Source of the DNA: Clostridium sp. CAG:433
GTDB taxonomy: Bacteria > Bacillota_I > Bacilli_A > RF39 > UBA660
Direction of reading: 5' to 3'
NCBI GenBank assembly: GCA_000433675.1
Contig: FR893558.1
Coordinates: 89,125 to 121,414 of the forward strand
Length of the DNA stretch: 32,290 nucleotides
Part shown: positions 21,147-29,230 of the stretch, one piece after another
How positions within the stretch are numbered: position 1 is the stretch's first letter
Layout of the letters: each line of letters begins with the position of its first letter
Program-made: the position numbers and the translations under genes
Notes under the pieces: generated by a model
What the model was told of the DNA's origin: nothing
The model's input: only the letters and a program-made list of their open reading frames with translations
The model's database searches: none

Positions 21147-23519
21147 ATGCTTAAGAAAAAAATGTTTCGTGATATAAAACAAAATTTATCACAATTTATA
21201 ACAATATTCTTAATGGTATTAATTGGTGTAATGGTTTATGTTGGTATTGAAGCATATATGGATGGTATGACTAGTGCCGCAGATAATTTTTACAAAAATA
21301 ATAATATACAAGATTTAAATGTAATGGGTAATCTAAGTGATAAAGATTTAGATAAAATTAAATCATTAGATAATGTTAAAGATGCAGAAAAGAAACTTGT
21401 TGTTAATGCAATTGACAAGGATAATAAAGATAAAACATATTTACTTAGTTTTATTGATTCAAATAATATTTCAAAATTTCATATAATGGATGGAGAAAAA
21501 TTTGATGTTAATAAAAAAGGTGCATGGGTTGATAACTTTTATGCAGAAAAAAATAATTTAAAAGTTGGAGACACAATAAAAATTAAATATGATACATTCT
21601 CTTTAGAAGAAAAAATATTAGGACTTATTAATGTACCTGATCATATTTATGATGTTAAAGATGAATCAGAACTTGTTCCAAATAGAGAAAATTTTGGATT
21701 TGTATATTTATCAGTTAATGAAATTCCTGAAAGCTATATAAAAGACTTAGTAATGAAAGAAATGAAAATAACTGATGAAAAAATATTCGATAAATATGTA
21801 AAAGACTTTAATTATAAAGAATATATACCATATAACTATATTATGGTTGATGTAAATAAAAAGAAAAATGTAACAAGCGTAAAAGAAGATATAGAGGATA
21901 ATGTATCTAATGCAAAAGCAATAGTAAAAATTGAAGATACATTATCTTATCAAAGATACCAAGGAGAAATAGATGAAGGAGCATCTTATGTAGGTATTTT
22001 CTCAGGATTATTCTTATTCATCGCAATGCTTTCAGTTATTACAACTATGACAAGAGTTGTTAAAAAACAAAAGCTTCAAATAGGTACAATGAAAGCACTT
22101 GGTATAAAAAATTCTAAAATAGTAATGCACTATGTTGGTTATGGTTTCTTTGTATCACTTGCTGCTGCAATAGTTGGTATTATTTTAGGTAAATACTTTA
22201 TTGGAACATTCTTCCTAAATATGGAAATGGATTATTTTGAAGTTCCAAATGGTGTACCAGTTGTAAAACCACTTAGTTATTTAGTAGCATTATTAGTTGT
22301 AATGGTAGTTTCATTTATAACATATTTAACTTGCCGTAAGGAACTATTTAAAAAACCTGCTGAAGCACTTAGAAATGAAGTACCTAATGTAAAGGTAAGT
22401 TCACTTAATTTAAGTACAAAAGGCATATTTAAGAAATTAAATTTCTCTAGTAAATGGAACTATAGAGATATACTTAGAAATAAATTTAGAACTGTAACAG
22501 CAGTTGTAGGTATTGTTGGTTGCTGTATGCTTATTGTATGTGCATTTGGTATGTTAAATAGTATGAATCACTTTATTAAATTACAATTTGAAGATTTATA
22601 TAACTTTAATTATAAATTATCATTAAATACAAATATAAAAGATGATGAATTAAAAGTATTAACTGATAAATACGGTGATAATACTAGTGAAACACTTACT
22701 ATTGAAACAAAAATAGGTAAAGAAAGAGAAGCAAATACAATATTTGTGACTAATGCTGGAAACTTAGTAAGATTCCAAAATGAAAATGGTGAATTTATTA
22801 AAATTAATAAAAATGATGGTGTTTATGTTACAAGAAAATTAGCAGATCAAAAAAATTTAAAAGTTGGGGACACTATAAAATGGCATATGTATGGCGTTAA
22901 TAAATATTATGAATCAAAAATAGTAGGATTAACTAAAGATCCACAAGTACAAAACTTAACAATGACTAAAGAATATTTAGAAAGTTTAGATATTGATTAT
23001 AAACCTGATTCACTTTATACAAATACTGATTTAAAGGGAGTTAAAGATATTAAAAATGTAAGTTTAGTACAAGACATTGATGAACTTAAAAATAGCTTAG
23101 AATCAATGCTTTCAATGATGAAGAGTATGATTATGCTTATTATAGTATTTGCTATAGGACTAGGCGCAATAATTATTTATAACATGGGAATACTTTCATA
23201 TAGTGAAAAACAATATCAATTTGCAACTTTAAAAGTATTAGGATTTAGTGATAAAAAAATCAAAAAAATATTTGTACAACAAAATAACTGGATTACAGTA
23301 TTATCAATAATAATTGGACTTCCAACTGGTTATTATATGACATCATGGATATTTAAAAGTGTTATAGCAGATAACTATGATTTTAGCGCATACATTAATT
23401 TAAGTACTTATTTAATCGCAATTATAGGTACAATTTTGGTTTCGACTATAGTATCAAGAATGCTTTCTAAGAAAGTAAATAAAATAGATATGGTTTCTAG
23501 TTTGAAAGCAAATGAATAA
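21147..23519 (+). CDS. FtsX/MacB-type ABC transporter permease (two FtsX domains)
   Basis: 790 aa membrane subunit partner of the preceding ATPase. Layout: helix 1 (about 15-33, LSQFITIFLMVLIGVMVYVG), a large extracytoplasmic domain, three helices forming the first FtsX domain (about 283-395), a helix near 440-465 (VTAVVGIVGCCMLIVCAFG), a second large outer domain, and three final helices of the second FtsX domain (about 660-785). The coupling segment LQIGTMKALGIKNSKIVMHY and its second copy FATLKVLGFSDKKIKKIF are typical. The two outer domains share a KKGAWVDNFYAEKNNLKVGDTIK / DGVYVTRKLADQKNLKVGDTIKW-like internal repeat (given here as short cores: KNLKVGDTIK in both). Complete and in frame. 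Confidence 0.92.
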   Translation: MLKKKMFRDIKQNLSQFITIFLMVLIGVMVYVGIEAYMDGMTSAADNFYKNNNIQDLNVMGNLSDKDLDKIKSLDNVKDAEKKLVVNAIDKDNKDKTYLLSFIDSNNISKFHIMDGEKFDVNKKGAWVDNFYAEKNNLKVGDTIKIKYDTFSLEEKILGLINVPDHIYDVKDESELVPNRENFGFVYLSVNEIPESYIKDLVMKEMKITDEKIFDKYVKDFNYKEYIPYNYIMVDVNKKKNVTSVKEDIEDNVSNAKAIVKIEDTLSYQRYQGEIDEGASYVGIFSGLFLFIAMLSVITTMTRVVKKQKLQIGTMKALGIKNSKIVMHYVGYGFFVSLAAAIVGIILGKYFIGTFFLNMEMDYFEVPNGVPVVKPLSYLVALLVVMVVSFITYLTCRKELFKKPAEALRNEVPNVKVSSLNLSTKGIFKKLNFSSKWNYRDILRNKFRTVTAVVGIVGCCMLIVCAFGMLNSMNHFIKLQFEDLYNFNYKLSLNTNIKDDELKVLTDKYGDNTSETLTIETKIGKEREANTIFVTNAGNLVRFQNENGEFIKINKNDGVYVTRKLADQKNLKVGDTIKWHMYGVNKYYESKIVGLTKDPQVQNLTMTKEYLESLDIDYKPDSLYTNTDLKGVKDIKNVSLVQDIDELKNSLESMLSMMKSMIMLIIVFAIGLGAIIIYNMGILSYSEKQYQFATLKVLGFSDKKIKKIFVQQNNWITVLSIIIGLPTGYYMTSWIFKSVIADNYDFSAYINLSTYLIAIIGTILVSTIVSRMLSKKVNKIDMVSSLKANE

Positions 23520-23528
23520 AAATTGTGA

Positions 23529-23534
23529 TATAAT
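23529..23534 (+). promoter_or_regulatory. -10 element for the tetR gene
   Basis: TATAAT, 10 nt after the permease stop and 18 nt before the ATG; RNA would start near 23541, right before the GGTGAT ribosome site. None of the 20-bp operator copies is present here, so autoregulation, if any, would come from read-through of the operator-controlled promoter. Confidence 0.4.
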
Positions 23535-23552
23535 TATGAATAGGTGATAGTA

Positions 23553-24155
23553 ATGGGTGAAATTAGAAATCCAATTAAAAAAAGTTCAATTGAAAAGAAA
23601 AATAAAATATTAGAAAAAGGATTTACTCTTATGTGTGAAAAAGGTTACCATAATGTAAATAGTGTTGATATAGCAAAGTATGCAGGTGTATCAACAGGTA
23701 TTATATATCAATATTTTACTGACAAAAGAGATATATTTATTGAGGGAGTTAAAAACTATTCAAGTAATATAATGTTTCCTATGATTGATATTTTGGATAA
23801 TACTAAAATAGATAAAAATAATCTAGAAAAAATATTAAATAGCATGATTGATAGTTTTATAAATACACATAAAATGAGTAAAAAGGCTCATGAAGAATTA
23901 ATCGCAATGAGTCATATAGATGATGAAATAAATCAAATTTTTAAAGATAATGAACTTAAAATGAATGAAAAAATTGTAAATACACTTAAATATAATAATT
24001 TTAATGTTAAAAATTTAAACGAAAAGGTGCATATTATAATAGGTCTTATAGATAACTTTTGCCATGAAATTGTTTACCATGCACATAAGAGTTTAAATTA
24101 TGATGAAATGAAAAAAGAAGTTATTAATATAGTGTTATATTTGTTAAAAGATTAG
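23553..24155 (+). CDS. TetR/AcrR family transcriptional regulator
   Basis: DNA-binding repressor, 200 aa. The N-terminal HTH is clear: NVNSVDIAKYAGVSTGIIYQ then YFTDKRDIFIEG (about residues 35-70), the standard TetR helix 2-3 and Y-x-Y/H-F-x-x-K signature. The C-terminal ligand domain is all-helical with NNLEKILNSMIDSFINTH and ends VINIVLYLLKD. The start is placed at ATG 23553, not the in-frame GTG at 23544, since that GTG is the ribosome site GGTGAT. It lies directly behind the ABC efflux pair, whose promoter carries three matching palindromes; the regulator-target link is inference from position and symmetry. Confidence 0.92.
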   Translation: MGEIRNPIKKSSIEKKNKILEKGFTLMCEKGYHNVNSVDIAKYAGVSTGIIYQYFTDKRDIFIEGVKNYSSNIMFPMIDILDNTKIDKNNLEKILNSMIDSFINTHKMSKKAHEELIAMSHIDDEINQIFKDNELKMNEKIVNTLKYNNFNVKNLNEKVHIIIGLIDNFCHEIVYHAHKSLNYDEMKKEVINIVLYLLKD

Positions 24156-24177
24156 AATTAGTTTACTAATCTTTTTT
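24146..24177 (+). terminator. Terminator of ABC-tetR unit
   Basis: AAAAGATTAG (24146-24155, including the stop) pairs with CTAATCTTTT (24166-24175), then T-run. Confidence 0.8.
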
Positions 24178-24185
24178 ATTTGTTG

Positions 24186-24191
24186 TATAAT
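24186..24191 (+). promoter_or_regulatory. -10 element for the xerD-like gene
   Basis: TATAAT preceded by TTG; RNA would begin near 24198, inside or just after a first in-frame ATG (24196), favouring the second ATG at 24208. A TTTACT at 24162-24167 could be a -35 (18-nt spacer). Confidence 0.4.
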
Positions 24192-24207
24192 TATTATGGT
24201 GAATGAT

Positions 24208-25092
24208 ATGGATATAGATGCACAAATAATAGAATATATAAATTATGTTGAAATAGAAAGAGGTCTTAGTAAAAATACAGTTGATGGTTATTATAGAGAT
24301 CTTGCTGCTTTTTTTGAATATGTAAAAAAGCCATATAAAAAAATAGAGAAAAAGGATATTACAAATTATATAATGTATATTAGTAAAGATAAAAATTCTA
24401 AAACAGTTAATAGACATATAGTATCTATTAGAAATTATTTTAAATATTTATCTAGAAACGGTTTAATTAGTGAGAATCCTTGTGATGATATTGTTGGTCT
24501 TAAAATGCCAAAAACAGTTCCACATGTTTTAAATGAAGATGAGATAAATAAACTTTTAGATATAAAATGTGAAAATGCATTAGATTATAGAAATAAGGCT
24601 ATGCTTGAGCTTATGTATTCATCTGGTCTTAGAGTATCAGAATTATTAAGTTTAGAAGTCAATGATATTGATTTTGAGATGAACGCTGTTAGATGTTTTG
24701 GTAAAGGTAGTAAAGAAAGAATTGTACCACTTGATGATATAGCAACTATTGCTTTAAAAAATTATATTAATGTATATAGAAATACACTTTTAAAAAATAA
24801 ATCTTCTAATTTATTATTTTTAAATGCACATGGAAATAGTTTATCAAGGCAAGGCTTCTTTAAAATACTAAAGGAAATTGCACTAGAAAAAGGAATAAAT
24901 AAAGAATTATCACCTCATACTATAAGACACTCATTTGCAACTCATTTAATTAATCATGGTGCAGATCTTAGAAGTGTACAAACACTTTTGGGGCATGAAA
25001 ATATTAAAACAACACAAATATATACTCATATATCTAATAATTATGTAAAAGAAAAATATAATGAAACGCATCCTAGAAGTAAAAAAATGTAA
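24208..25092 (+). CDS. xerD: Tyrosine recombinase XerD-like
   Basis: Site-specific recombinase resolving chromosome dimers at dif. 294 aa from the ATG at 24208 (GGTGAATGAT upstream; an in-frame ATG at 24196 lies at the predicted RNA start). N-terminal SAM-like core-binding domain: YINYVEIERGLSKNTVDGYY, then TVNRHIVSIRNYFKYL. The catalytic domain has MYSSGLRVSELLSLEV (catalytic Arg), GKGSKERIVPL (Lys), SPHTIRHSFATHLINHGADL (His and Arg), LLGHENIKTTQIYTH (His/Tyr). All catalytic residues are present. No integrase neighbours, attachment repeats or phage genes surround it, so the housekeeping XerC/D role is likelier than mobile-element integration. Confidence 0.9.
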   Translation: MDIDAQIIEYINYVEIERGLSKNTVDGYYRDLAAFFEYVKKPYKKIEKKDITNYIMYISKDKNSKTVNRHIVSIRNYFKYLSRNGLISENPCDDIVGLKMPKTVPHVLNEDEINKLLDIKCENALDYRNKAMLELMYSSGLRVSELLSLEVNDIDFEMNAVRCFGKGSKERIVPLDDIATIALKNYINVYRNTLLKNKSSNLLFLNAHGNSLSRQGFFKILKEIALEKGINKELSPHTIRHSFATHLINHGADLRSVQTLLGHENIKTTQIYTHISNNYVKEKYNETHPRSKKM

Positions 25093-25096
25093 AGAT

Positions 25097-25127
25097 AAGT
25101 GTTAAAAAAATTTACACTTTTTTTTTT
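25097..25127 (+). terminator. Terminator of xerD
   Basis: AAGTGT (25097-25102) with ACACTT (25114-25119), extended by AAA/TTT with a bulge, followed by a run of T. Confidence 0.75.
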
Positions 25128-25139
25128 CTTTTGTATAAT
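25111..25139 (+). promoter_or_regulatory. Promoter for phosphoglucomutase gene
   Basis: TTTACA (25111-25116), 17-nt spacer, TATAAT (25134-25139). The -35 lies in the 3' arm of the preceding terminator. Confidence 0.6.
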
Positions 25140-25162
25140 TAAATAGTAAGGGAGAAATTTTT

Positions 25163-26794
25163 ATGAATGATAGATATAATAAATGGTTAAATGATAATGG
25201 AATAAGTGAAAGTGATAAAGAAATATTAAAAAATATGACAGATAAAGAAAAAGAAGAATCATTTTCTTCTGATTTAGAATTTGGTACTGCGGGTATTAGA
25301 GGATTAATGGGGCTTGGCTCAAATAAAATGAATAAATATACTGTAGGTAAAGCAACTGTAGGACTTGCTAATTATTTAAATAAACATCATGATAATCCAA
25401 GTGTAGTAATCGCATATGACACTAGAAATAATTCAAGTGATTATGCACTTGATGCTGCTTTAATACTAAATTATTATGGTATTAAAACATATTTATTTAA
25501 AGAATATACATCAACTCCAGAACTTTCTTTTGCAGTTAAATATTTAAATTGTACAAGTGGTATAGTTATTACATCATCACATAATCCAAAAGAATATAAT
25601 GGATATAAAGTATACAATAATAAGGGAGGCCAAATAGTGCCTCCAGAAGACGATTTAATTATAAAAGAGGTAAATAGTTTAGATAACTTTGAATCGCTTA
25701 AATATGCCCCTAAAAATAATGAATTATTTTATATTACACCAGATGAAGTACATGAATCTTTTGTAAAAGAAAATGAAAAGGCAATTATACATAAAGAATT
25801 ATTAGATAAATATGCTAAAGATATAAAAGTTACATATTCATCACTACATGGTGTTGGAATAAAGACTGCTAAAGAATTACTTGATAAGTATAAATTTAAT
25901 TATAATATTGTAAAAGAACAATGCATTTATGATGGTAATTTTACAACGGCTCCAGAACCAAACCCAGAATATGAAAAAAATTATGAACTTGGAATTAAAT
26001 ACGCCAAAGAAAATGATTCAGATATTATTATATTAACAGATCCAGATGCAGATAGAGTAGGGGCAATGTACAAAGTTAATAATGAATATAAGCAAATAAA
26101 TGGTAATTTGATAGGTGCTTTATTCGCAAATTATATTCTTGAAAATAAAAATATAACTAATGATTCATATATGATAAAAAGTATTGTTTCAACTCCTCTT
26201 GTTAGTAAAATGTGTGAGGAAAAAGGCATTAAATGTTATGAAGTATTAACTGGATGCAAAAATATTGCAAATAAAAGAAATGAATTAAAAGATAAAGATT
26301 ATTTATTTGGTTTTGAAGAGAGTTTAGGATATATGTTTAATATAAATGTAAACGATAAAAATGGATTTTCAAGTATGTTATCATTTTTAGAAATACTTTG
26401 CTACTGCAAAAGTAAAGATATAACTCTTAATGATTATATAGAAAATATATTTAAAAAATATGGATATTATAAAGAAGAAACTTTATCCTTTGTTTATTCA
26501 GGAGTAGATGGTAAAGATATTATTAATAATTATATGGATTCATTTAGAAATGATACAATAAAATTTAATAAAAAACATACTAAAAAAGATTACTTAAATG
26601 AAGAAAATGAACTACATACAAATGCATTAAAATATGTATTTGAAGATAATTCATGGATAATGCTTAGACCTTCAGGAACTGAACCTAAAATTAAGGTTTA
26701 TTTAGGTGTAAAATGTGATAATGAAGAAGCATCAATAAATGAACTTAATGAATTAAAATCACAAATTAATGAAATTTTCAAGGTAGAAAATTAA
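25163..26794 (+). CDS. pgcA: Alpha-phosphoglucomutase / phosphohexomutase
   Basis: Interconverts glucose-1-P and glucose-6-P (relatives also use mannose-P or ribose-P), linking glycolysis to glycan and UDP-glucose synthesis; cytosolic. 543 aa, near the about 570-580 of the PgcA type. Visible: FGTAGIRGLMGLG near the N-terminus, the phosphoserine loop TSSHNPKEYNGYKVY (about 136-150), the metal site DPDADRVGAMYK (about 293-304), sugar-binding GFEESLGYM and the phosphate-binding RPSGTEPKIKVYL near the C-terminus. All active-site elements are intact. GGGAGAAA precedes the ATG. Single-gene unit with its own promoter and terminator. Confidence 0.93.
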   Translation: MNDRYNKWLNDNGISESDKEILKNMTDKEKEESFSSDLEFGTAGIRGLMGLGSNKMNKYTVGKATVGLANYLNKHHDNPSVVIAYDTRNNSSDYALDAALILNYYGIKTYLFKEYTSTPELSFAVKYLNCTSGIVITSSHNPKEYNGYKVYNNKGGQIVPPEDDLIIKEVNSLDNFESLKYAPKNNELFYITPDEVHESFVKENEKAIIHKELLDKYAKDIKVTYSSLHGVGIKTAKELLDKYKFNYNIVKEQCIYDGNFTTAPEPNPEYEKNYELGIKYAKENDSDIIILTDPDADRVGAMYKVNNEYKQINGNLIGALFANYILENKNITNDSYMIKSIVSTPLVSKMCEEKGIKCYEVLTGCKNIANKRNELKDKDYLFGFEESLGYMFNINVNDKNGFSSMLSFLEILCYCKSKDITLNDYIENIFKKYGYYKEETLSFVYSGVDGKDIINNYMDSFRNDTIKFNKKHTKKDYLNEENELHTNALKYVFEDNSWIMLRPSGTEPKIKVYLGVKCDNEEASINELNELKSQINEIFKVEN

Positions 26795-26810
26795 ATTTCT
26801 ACTTTTTTTA
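26783..26810 (+). terminator. Terminator of phosphoglucomutase gene
   Basis: GTAGAAA (26783-26789), 6-nt loop, TTTCTAC (26796-26802), then T-run; overlaps the end of the coding region. Confidence 0.8.
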
Positions 26811-26818
26811 ATATTTAC

Positions 26819-26848
26819 TTGACAAGATAAGTGTAAATATTATATAAT
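26819..26848 (+). promoter_or_regulatory. Strong promoter for the unknown gene at 26890
   Basis: Perfect TTGACA (26819-26824), 18-nt spacer and perfect TATAAT (26843-26848), one of the best consensus matches in the window. Confidence 0.75.
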
Positions 26849-26889
26849 ATTCTCATTTGCGATAAGTGAATGGGGAAGGAGAGTCTAAT

Positions 26890-27330
26890 ATGGATATTAA
26901 TAAGTACTTCGATAATTACTTAGATATCACAACAAAAGACGGCAAAACAATTCATATAGAAAAAAAGAATGTTTATATTAATGACTCTTCACAATTCAAC
27001 GGAGACATTAATATAATACATAAGGGGAATAATATCGTAATATTAAGAGAAGTATATTCATTTGATGATAAAAGATTAAGATATTCATATGACGAATATA
27101 CTAATCCAAAAATCTATGATACATACGAAAAAGATGAAGATGGTAGTGAAAGACCAATTACCGTAATAGAAAGTTATAAAGAAAGAAAAAATAAAATCGG
27201 TAGCATAGGGGATATAAAGAGTACAAAAACTGATAGAGATGAACAAGAACAAGTTAAAAATAAGAAACCTAAGATTTTACAATTATTAAGACCTAAAGAT
27301 GATAAAAAATCAGATTTAGCTGCCGCATAA
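26890..27330 (+). CDS. Hypothetical soluble protein, charged
   Basis: 146 aa, not recognised. The true start is ATG 26890 with AAGGAG (26876-26881) 8 nt before; an in-frame GTG at 26866 lies upstream of that site. No membrane segment. The first half reads as short beta strands (YLDITTKDGKTIHIEKKNVY; NIVILREVYSFDDKRLRYSY), followed by a polar, Lys/Asp/Glu-rich tail likely to be disordered and ending SDLAAA. Codons such as TAC, TTC, ATC and GAC are somewhat more frequent than in neighbours, especially at the 5' end, which may reflect high expression or other origin. Strong promoter, own terminator. Function unknown. Confidence 0.7.
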   Translation: MDINKYFDNYLDITTKDGKTIHIEKKNVYINDSSQFNGDINIIHKGNNIVILREVYSFDDKRLRYSYDEYTNPKIYDTYEKDEDGSERPITVIESYKERKNKIGSIGDIKSTKTDRDEQEQVKNKKPKILQLLRPKDDKKSDLAAA

Positions 27331-27342
27331 TAAATAACATAT

Positions 27343-27366
27343 AAAGCACATAAGTGCTTTTTTCTT
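27343..27366 (+). terminator. Terminator of the 26890 gene
   Basis: AAAGCAC (27343-27349), ATAA loop, GTGCTTT (27354-27360), followed by TTT. Confidence 0.85.
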
Positions 27367-27501
27367 TTAAAAAAATAGTTACAACTCCCCTAGTTAAATT
27401 TTTATAAAAAAGGGTAGATATAACTATTAATATAGATTTAAAATAAACTATTTTGTTATCTTAATATATAATACATTATTAATTACAATTAAGTTATAAA
27501 T
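27367..27501 (-). ncRNA. Candidate small RNA, unclassified
   Basis: On the minus strand TTAACA (27531-27536) and TATAAT (27508-27513) lie 17 nt apart; RNA would start near 27501. About 75-125 nt on, AATAGTTA/TAACTATT (outer arms 27374-27381 and 27421-27428), with inner CCCT/AGGG pairs, form a hairpin followed by TTTTTTT on the minus strand. The enclosed CCCCT and GGG islands stand out in otherwise nearly G/C-free DNA. Only a 6-codon frame without ribosome site is inside. In such AT-rich DNA promoter-like matches arise by chance, so this is speculative. Confidence 0.28.
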
Positions 27502-27599
27502 TTATTTATTATAAAATTATATTAATTACTTGTTAACAAAATAATATTAAATAATAATATAAATAAATTTAATATATAATTAGTAATAAATCAGTAAAT

Positions 27600-27628
27600 A
27601 AAAATATCCCATTATAATAGTGAGATAT
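27600..27628 (-). terminator. Likely terminator of the Xre-family gene
   Basis: ATATC-C-CATTA / TAGTG-A-GATAT hairpin (27604-27628, 3-nt loop) followed on the minus strand by TTTTTATTT; about 100 nt past the stop codon. Confidence 0.5.
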
Positions 27629-27728
27629 TAATTAAATAGTGTATTCATATATAACATTAGATGTATAATTAATCATATTTATTTTAAAATATGTTAGTTT
27701 ACATAATAATTATTATCTGAAATTGCAT

Positions 27729-28496
27729 CTATATTTTTCTAGATTGTATTTCAGCCATCTTTTCTAGTACTTCAGAATAATTACTTTCATTTAATTCAGT
27801 ATAACCAAGTTCTTTTAAAGCTTGTACTTTAGCAGAATTTAATTCTTGCGTTCTAGATAATTTTTCTTCATGTTTTGCTTCAATTTCATTTGTAAATTTC
27901 TTATGCATTTCTAATAGCTTATTTTTAGATGCACCTTTGCTATTATATAATACCATTGCTGAATATAATATACTTTCAAATGCAAATTGATTATCCTCTT
28001 CAAAAATAAATTCGTTAGGGGAGACGAATCCAGTTGTTTTAGCAACATATCCAAGCATATATTTTATTTCTGGTACATCTTCTAATACTTGTAAGAAGTA
28101 ATATAAATATCTATATACTTTTGACATTTGTCCAGTTGTATCATCCTCTAAATTTTCTTTAAGTAAGAATACTATATCATTTAATAATGCTTGATCTTTA
28201 GCATTTATTCCATCAAATGATATGTTCCCCTTCTCTACTATACCTGAGTTATTATCATTTATTAAATTATTTGCGTGTTTAATAAAATCATTAGTTATTT
28301 TTATATTTTCTATTTCATCTGCTGATTTTATTTGTAATAAATTAAATAATTTCATTTTCTTTTCAAGTGGCCATAAATTAACATCTTCCATTTCAAGATA
28401 ATTATAAACCATTTGTCTTGATACATTTAAGTATTTTGCTAACTTAACTTTTGATATTCCAATTTCACTTAATATTTCATTTAATCTTTTCATCAT
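27729..28496 (-). CDS. Xre-type helix-turn-helix protein with long C-terminal domain
   Basis: 255 aa. The N-terminus carries a Cro/CI-type HTH: LNEILSEIGISKVKLAKYLN then VSRQMVYNYLE (about residues 5-35). The rest is helical and not recognised; it includes DQALLNDIVFLLKENLEDD, YRYLYYFLQVLEDVPEIKY and a charged, probably coiled-coil end (about 200-255, EAKHEEKLSRTQELNSAKVQ). The C-terminal part may sense a signal or mediate assembly. Two adjacent ATGs exist; GGGAGAG fits the first. It has its own good promoter, and the membrane-protein gene upstream on the same strand ends in a terminator, so it is transcribed alone. Target unknown. Confidence 0.75.
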   Translation of the reverse strand: MMKRLNEILSEIGISKVKLAKYLNVSRQMVYNYLEMEDVNLWPLEKKMKLFNLLQIKSADEIENIKITNDFIKHANNLINDNNSGIVEKGNISFDGINAKDQALLNDIVFLLKENLEDDTTGQMSKVYRYLYYFLQVLEDVPEIKYMLGYVAKTTGFVSPNEFIFEEDNQFAFESILYSAMVLYNSKGASKNKLLEMHKKFTNEIEAKHEEKLSRTQELNSAKVQALKELGYTELNESNYSEVLEKMAEIQSRKI

Positions 28497-28530
28497 TGTC
28501 TATCTCTCCCTACTCTTCTACTATAATATT

Positions 28531-28558
28531 ATTTTATCATTTTACAGAGAAATGTCAA
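28531..28558 (-). promoter_or_regulatory. Promoter for the Xre-family gene
   Basis: On the minus strand: TTGACA (28553-28558), 16-nt spacer, TAAAAT (28531-28536) with a TGA extension (TGATAAAAT). Confidence 0.65.
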
Positions 28559-28565
28559 GTAAAAG

Positions 28566-28596
28566 TAAAATAAAAAGTGAATTTTTAATCCACTTT
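28566..28596 (-). terminator. Terminator of the 28585-29157 gene
   Basis: Minus strand AAAGTGGAT / ATTCACTTT (28588-28596 with 28574-28582, loop TAAAA, one G-U), then a T-rich tract; includes the stop codon. Confidence 0.75.
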
Positions 28597-29157
28597 GTTT
28601 AGAGTATCATCAGTTTCTTTTTTTCCTTCTTCGAAACCTTGACTAACACTTTTAGCAATTGTTCCAGCAGCATCTGCAACTGTTGGTGTAATATCATTAA
28701 TTGTTTCCTTTTTAATAGGCATCGTTTGTTGTGTAGTATATGCTGTTATTTCTCTTCTATGAGCCATATAAGCCATTACACCACCAACAATAAGTAATAC
28801 AAAACCTGCTGATGAAACAAAACCACCTAATGCATATAATCCAACACTAGTAAATGAATCCTTTGAACTATCTGTTACAGATGTTACAGATTCTTTCATT
28901 GAATTAACAAATTCTTCACCATCATCATCATTATTAATACTATTATTGAATGAATCAAACATATTTGCTGCACTATTGTTAAATGAATTCATTGTATTAT
29001 TTGAAGCATTCTTAAAACTTATAAATCCAGCTATTGTCATTATAATACCAATGACAAGAAGAATTGCACCAATAATCAAAAGTGTTTTACTTGTTTTTTT
29101 AACCTTTTTATTAGTTTCTTGGTATTTTTCTTCACTTAAATACTTTTCTTGTTCCAC
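28585..29157 (-). CDS. Hypothetical two-helix membrane protein (GTG start)
   Basis: 190 aa, not recognised. Two membrane helices, about 26-48 (LLIIGAILLVIGIIMTIAGF) and about 105-131 (LYALGGFVSSAGFVLLIVGG), flank an Asn/Ser/Asp-rich loop of about 50 residues (SFNNSAANMFDSFNNSINND, then DDDGEEF). The C-terminal tail is soluble, with a repeated Ala/Lys/Gly amphipathic stretch (VADAAGTIAKSVSQGFEEGK). No ATG exists in frame upstream; GTG 29157 follows AGGAGAGGTGG and is the likely start. The central loop is low complexity, and the GTG start marks it off from its neighbours. Own promoter and terminator. Function unknown. Confidence 0.75.
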   Translation of the reverse strand: MEQEKYLSEEKYQETNKKVKKTSKTLLIIGAILLVIGIIMTIAGFISFKNASNNTMNSFNNSAANMFDSFNNSINNDDDGEEFVNSMKESVTSVTDSSKDSFTSVGLYALGGFVSSAGFVLLIVGGVMAYMAHRREITAYTTQQTMPIKKETINDITPTVADAAGTIAKSVSQGFEEGKKETDDTLNKVD

Positions 29158-29186
29158 TTTTTCACCACCTCTCCTATATTAACTTA

Positions 29187-29215
29187 ATTTTATCATTTAT
29201 ATAATATTTTGACAA
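29187..29215 (-). promoter_or_regulatory. Promoter for the 28585-29157 gene
   Basis: Minus strand TTGTCA (29210-29215), 17-nt spacer, TAAAAT (29187-29192) with a TGA extension. Confidence 0.6.
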
Positions 29216-29230
29216 TATATTACATTTTAT

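Larger units (their letters stand above)
27367..27728. other. Gene-free, extremely AT-rich spacer with two minus-strand terminators
   Basis: About 360 nt with no plausible coding frame and G+C far below the genes. It contains a hairpin at 27604-27628 (ATATC..GATAT, followed on the minus strand by TTTTTATTT), which probably ends the Xre-family transcript. A second, longer hairpin lies at 27374-27428, with a minus-strand promoter-like pair between them. No DnaA boxes, tRNA or direct repeats were seen. Confidence 0.5.

Noticed and set aside
24208..25092. XerD-like recombinase as integrase of a mobile element
   Set aside because: No flanking repeats, tRNA target, excisionase, transposase or phage genes are present; its size and motifs fit housekeeping Xer proteins.
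27367..27728. Replication origin or centromere-like region in the AT-rich spacer
   Set aside because: No DnaA-box cluster (TTATNCACA), no iterons and no dnaA/dnaN neighbours; low G+C alone is not evidence.
27729..29157. Xre protein and adjacent membrane protein as toxin-antitoxin or phage regulator pair
   Set aside because: The two genes are separated by a terminator and have independent promoters; neither resembles a known toxin, and no phage genes are nearby.
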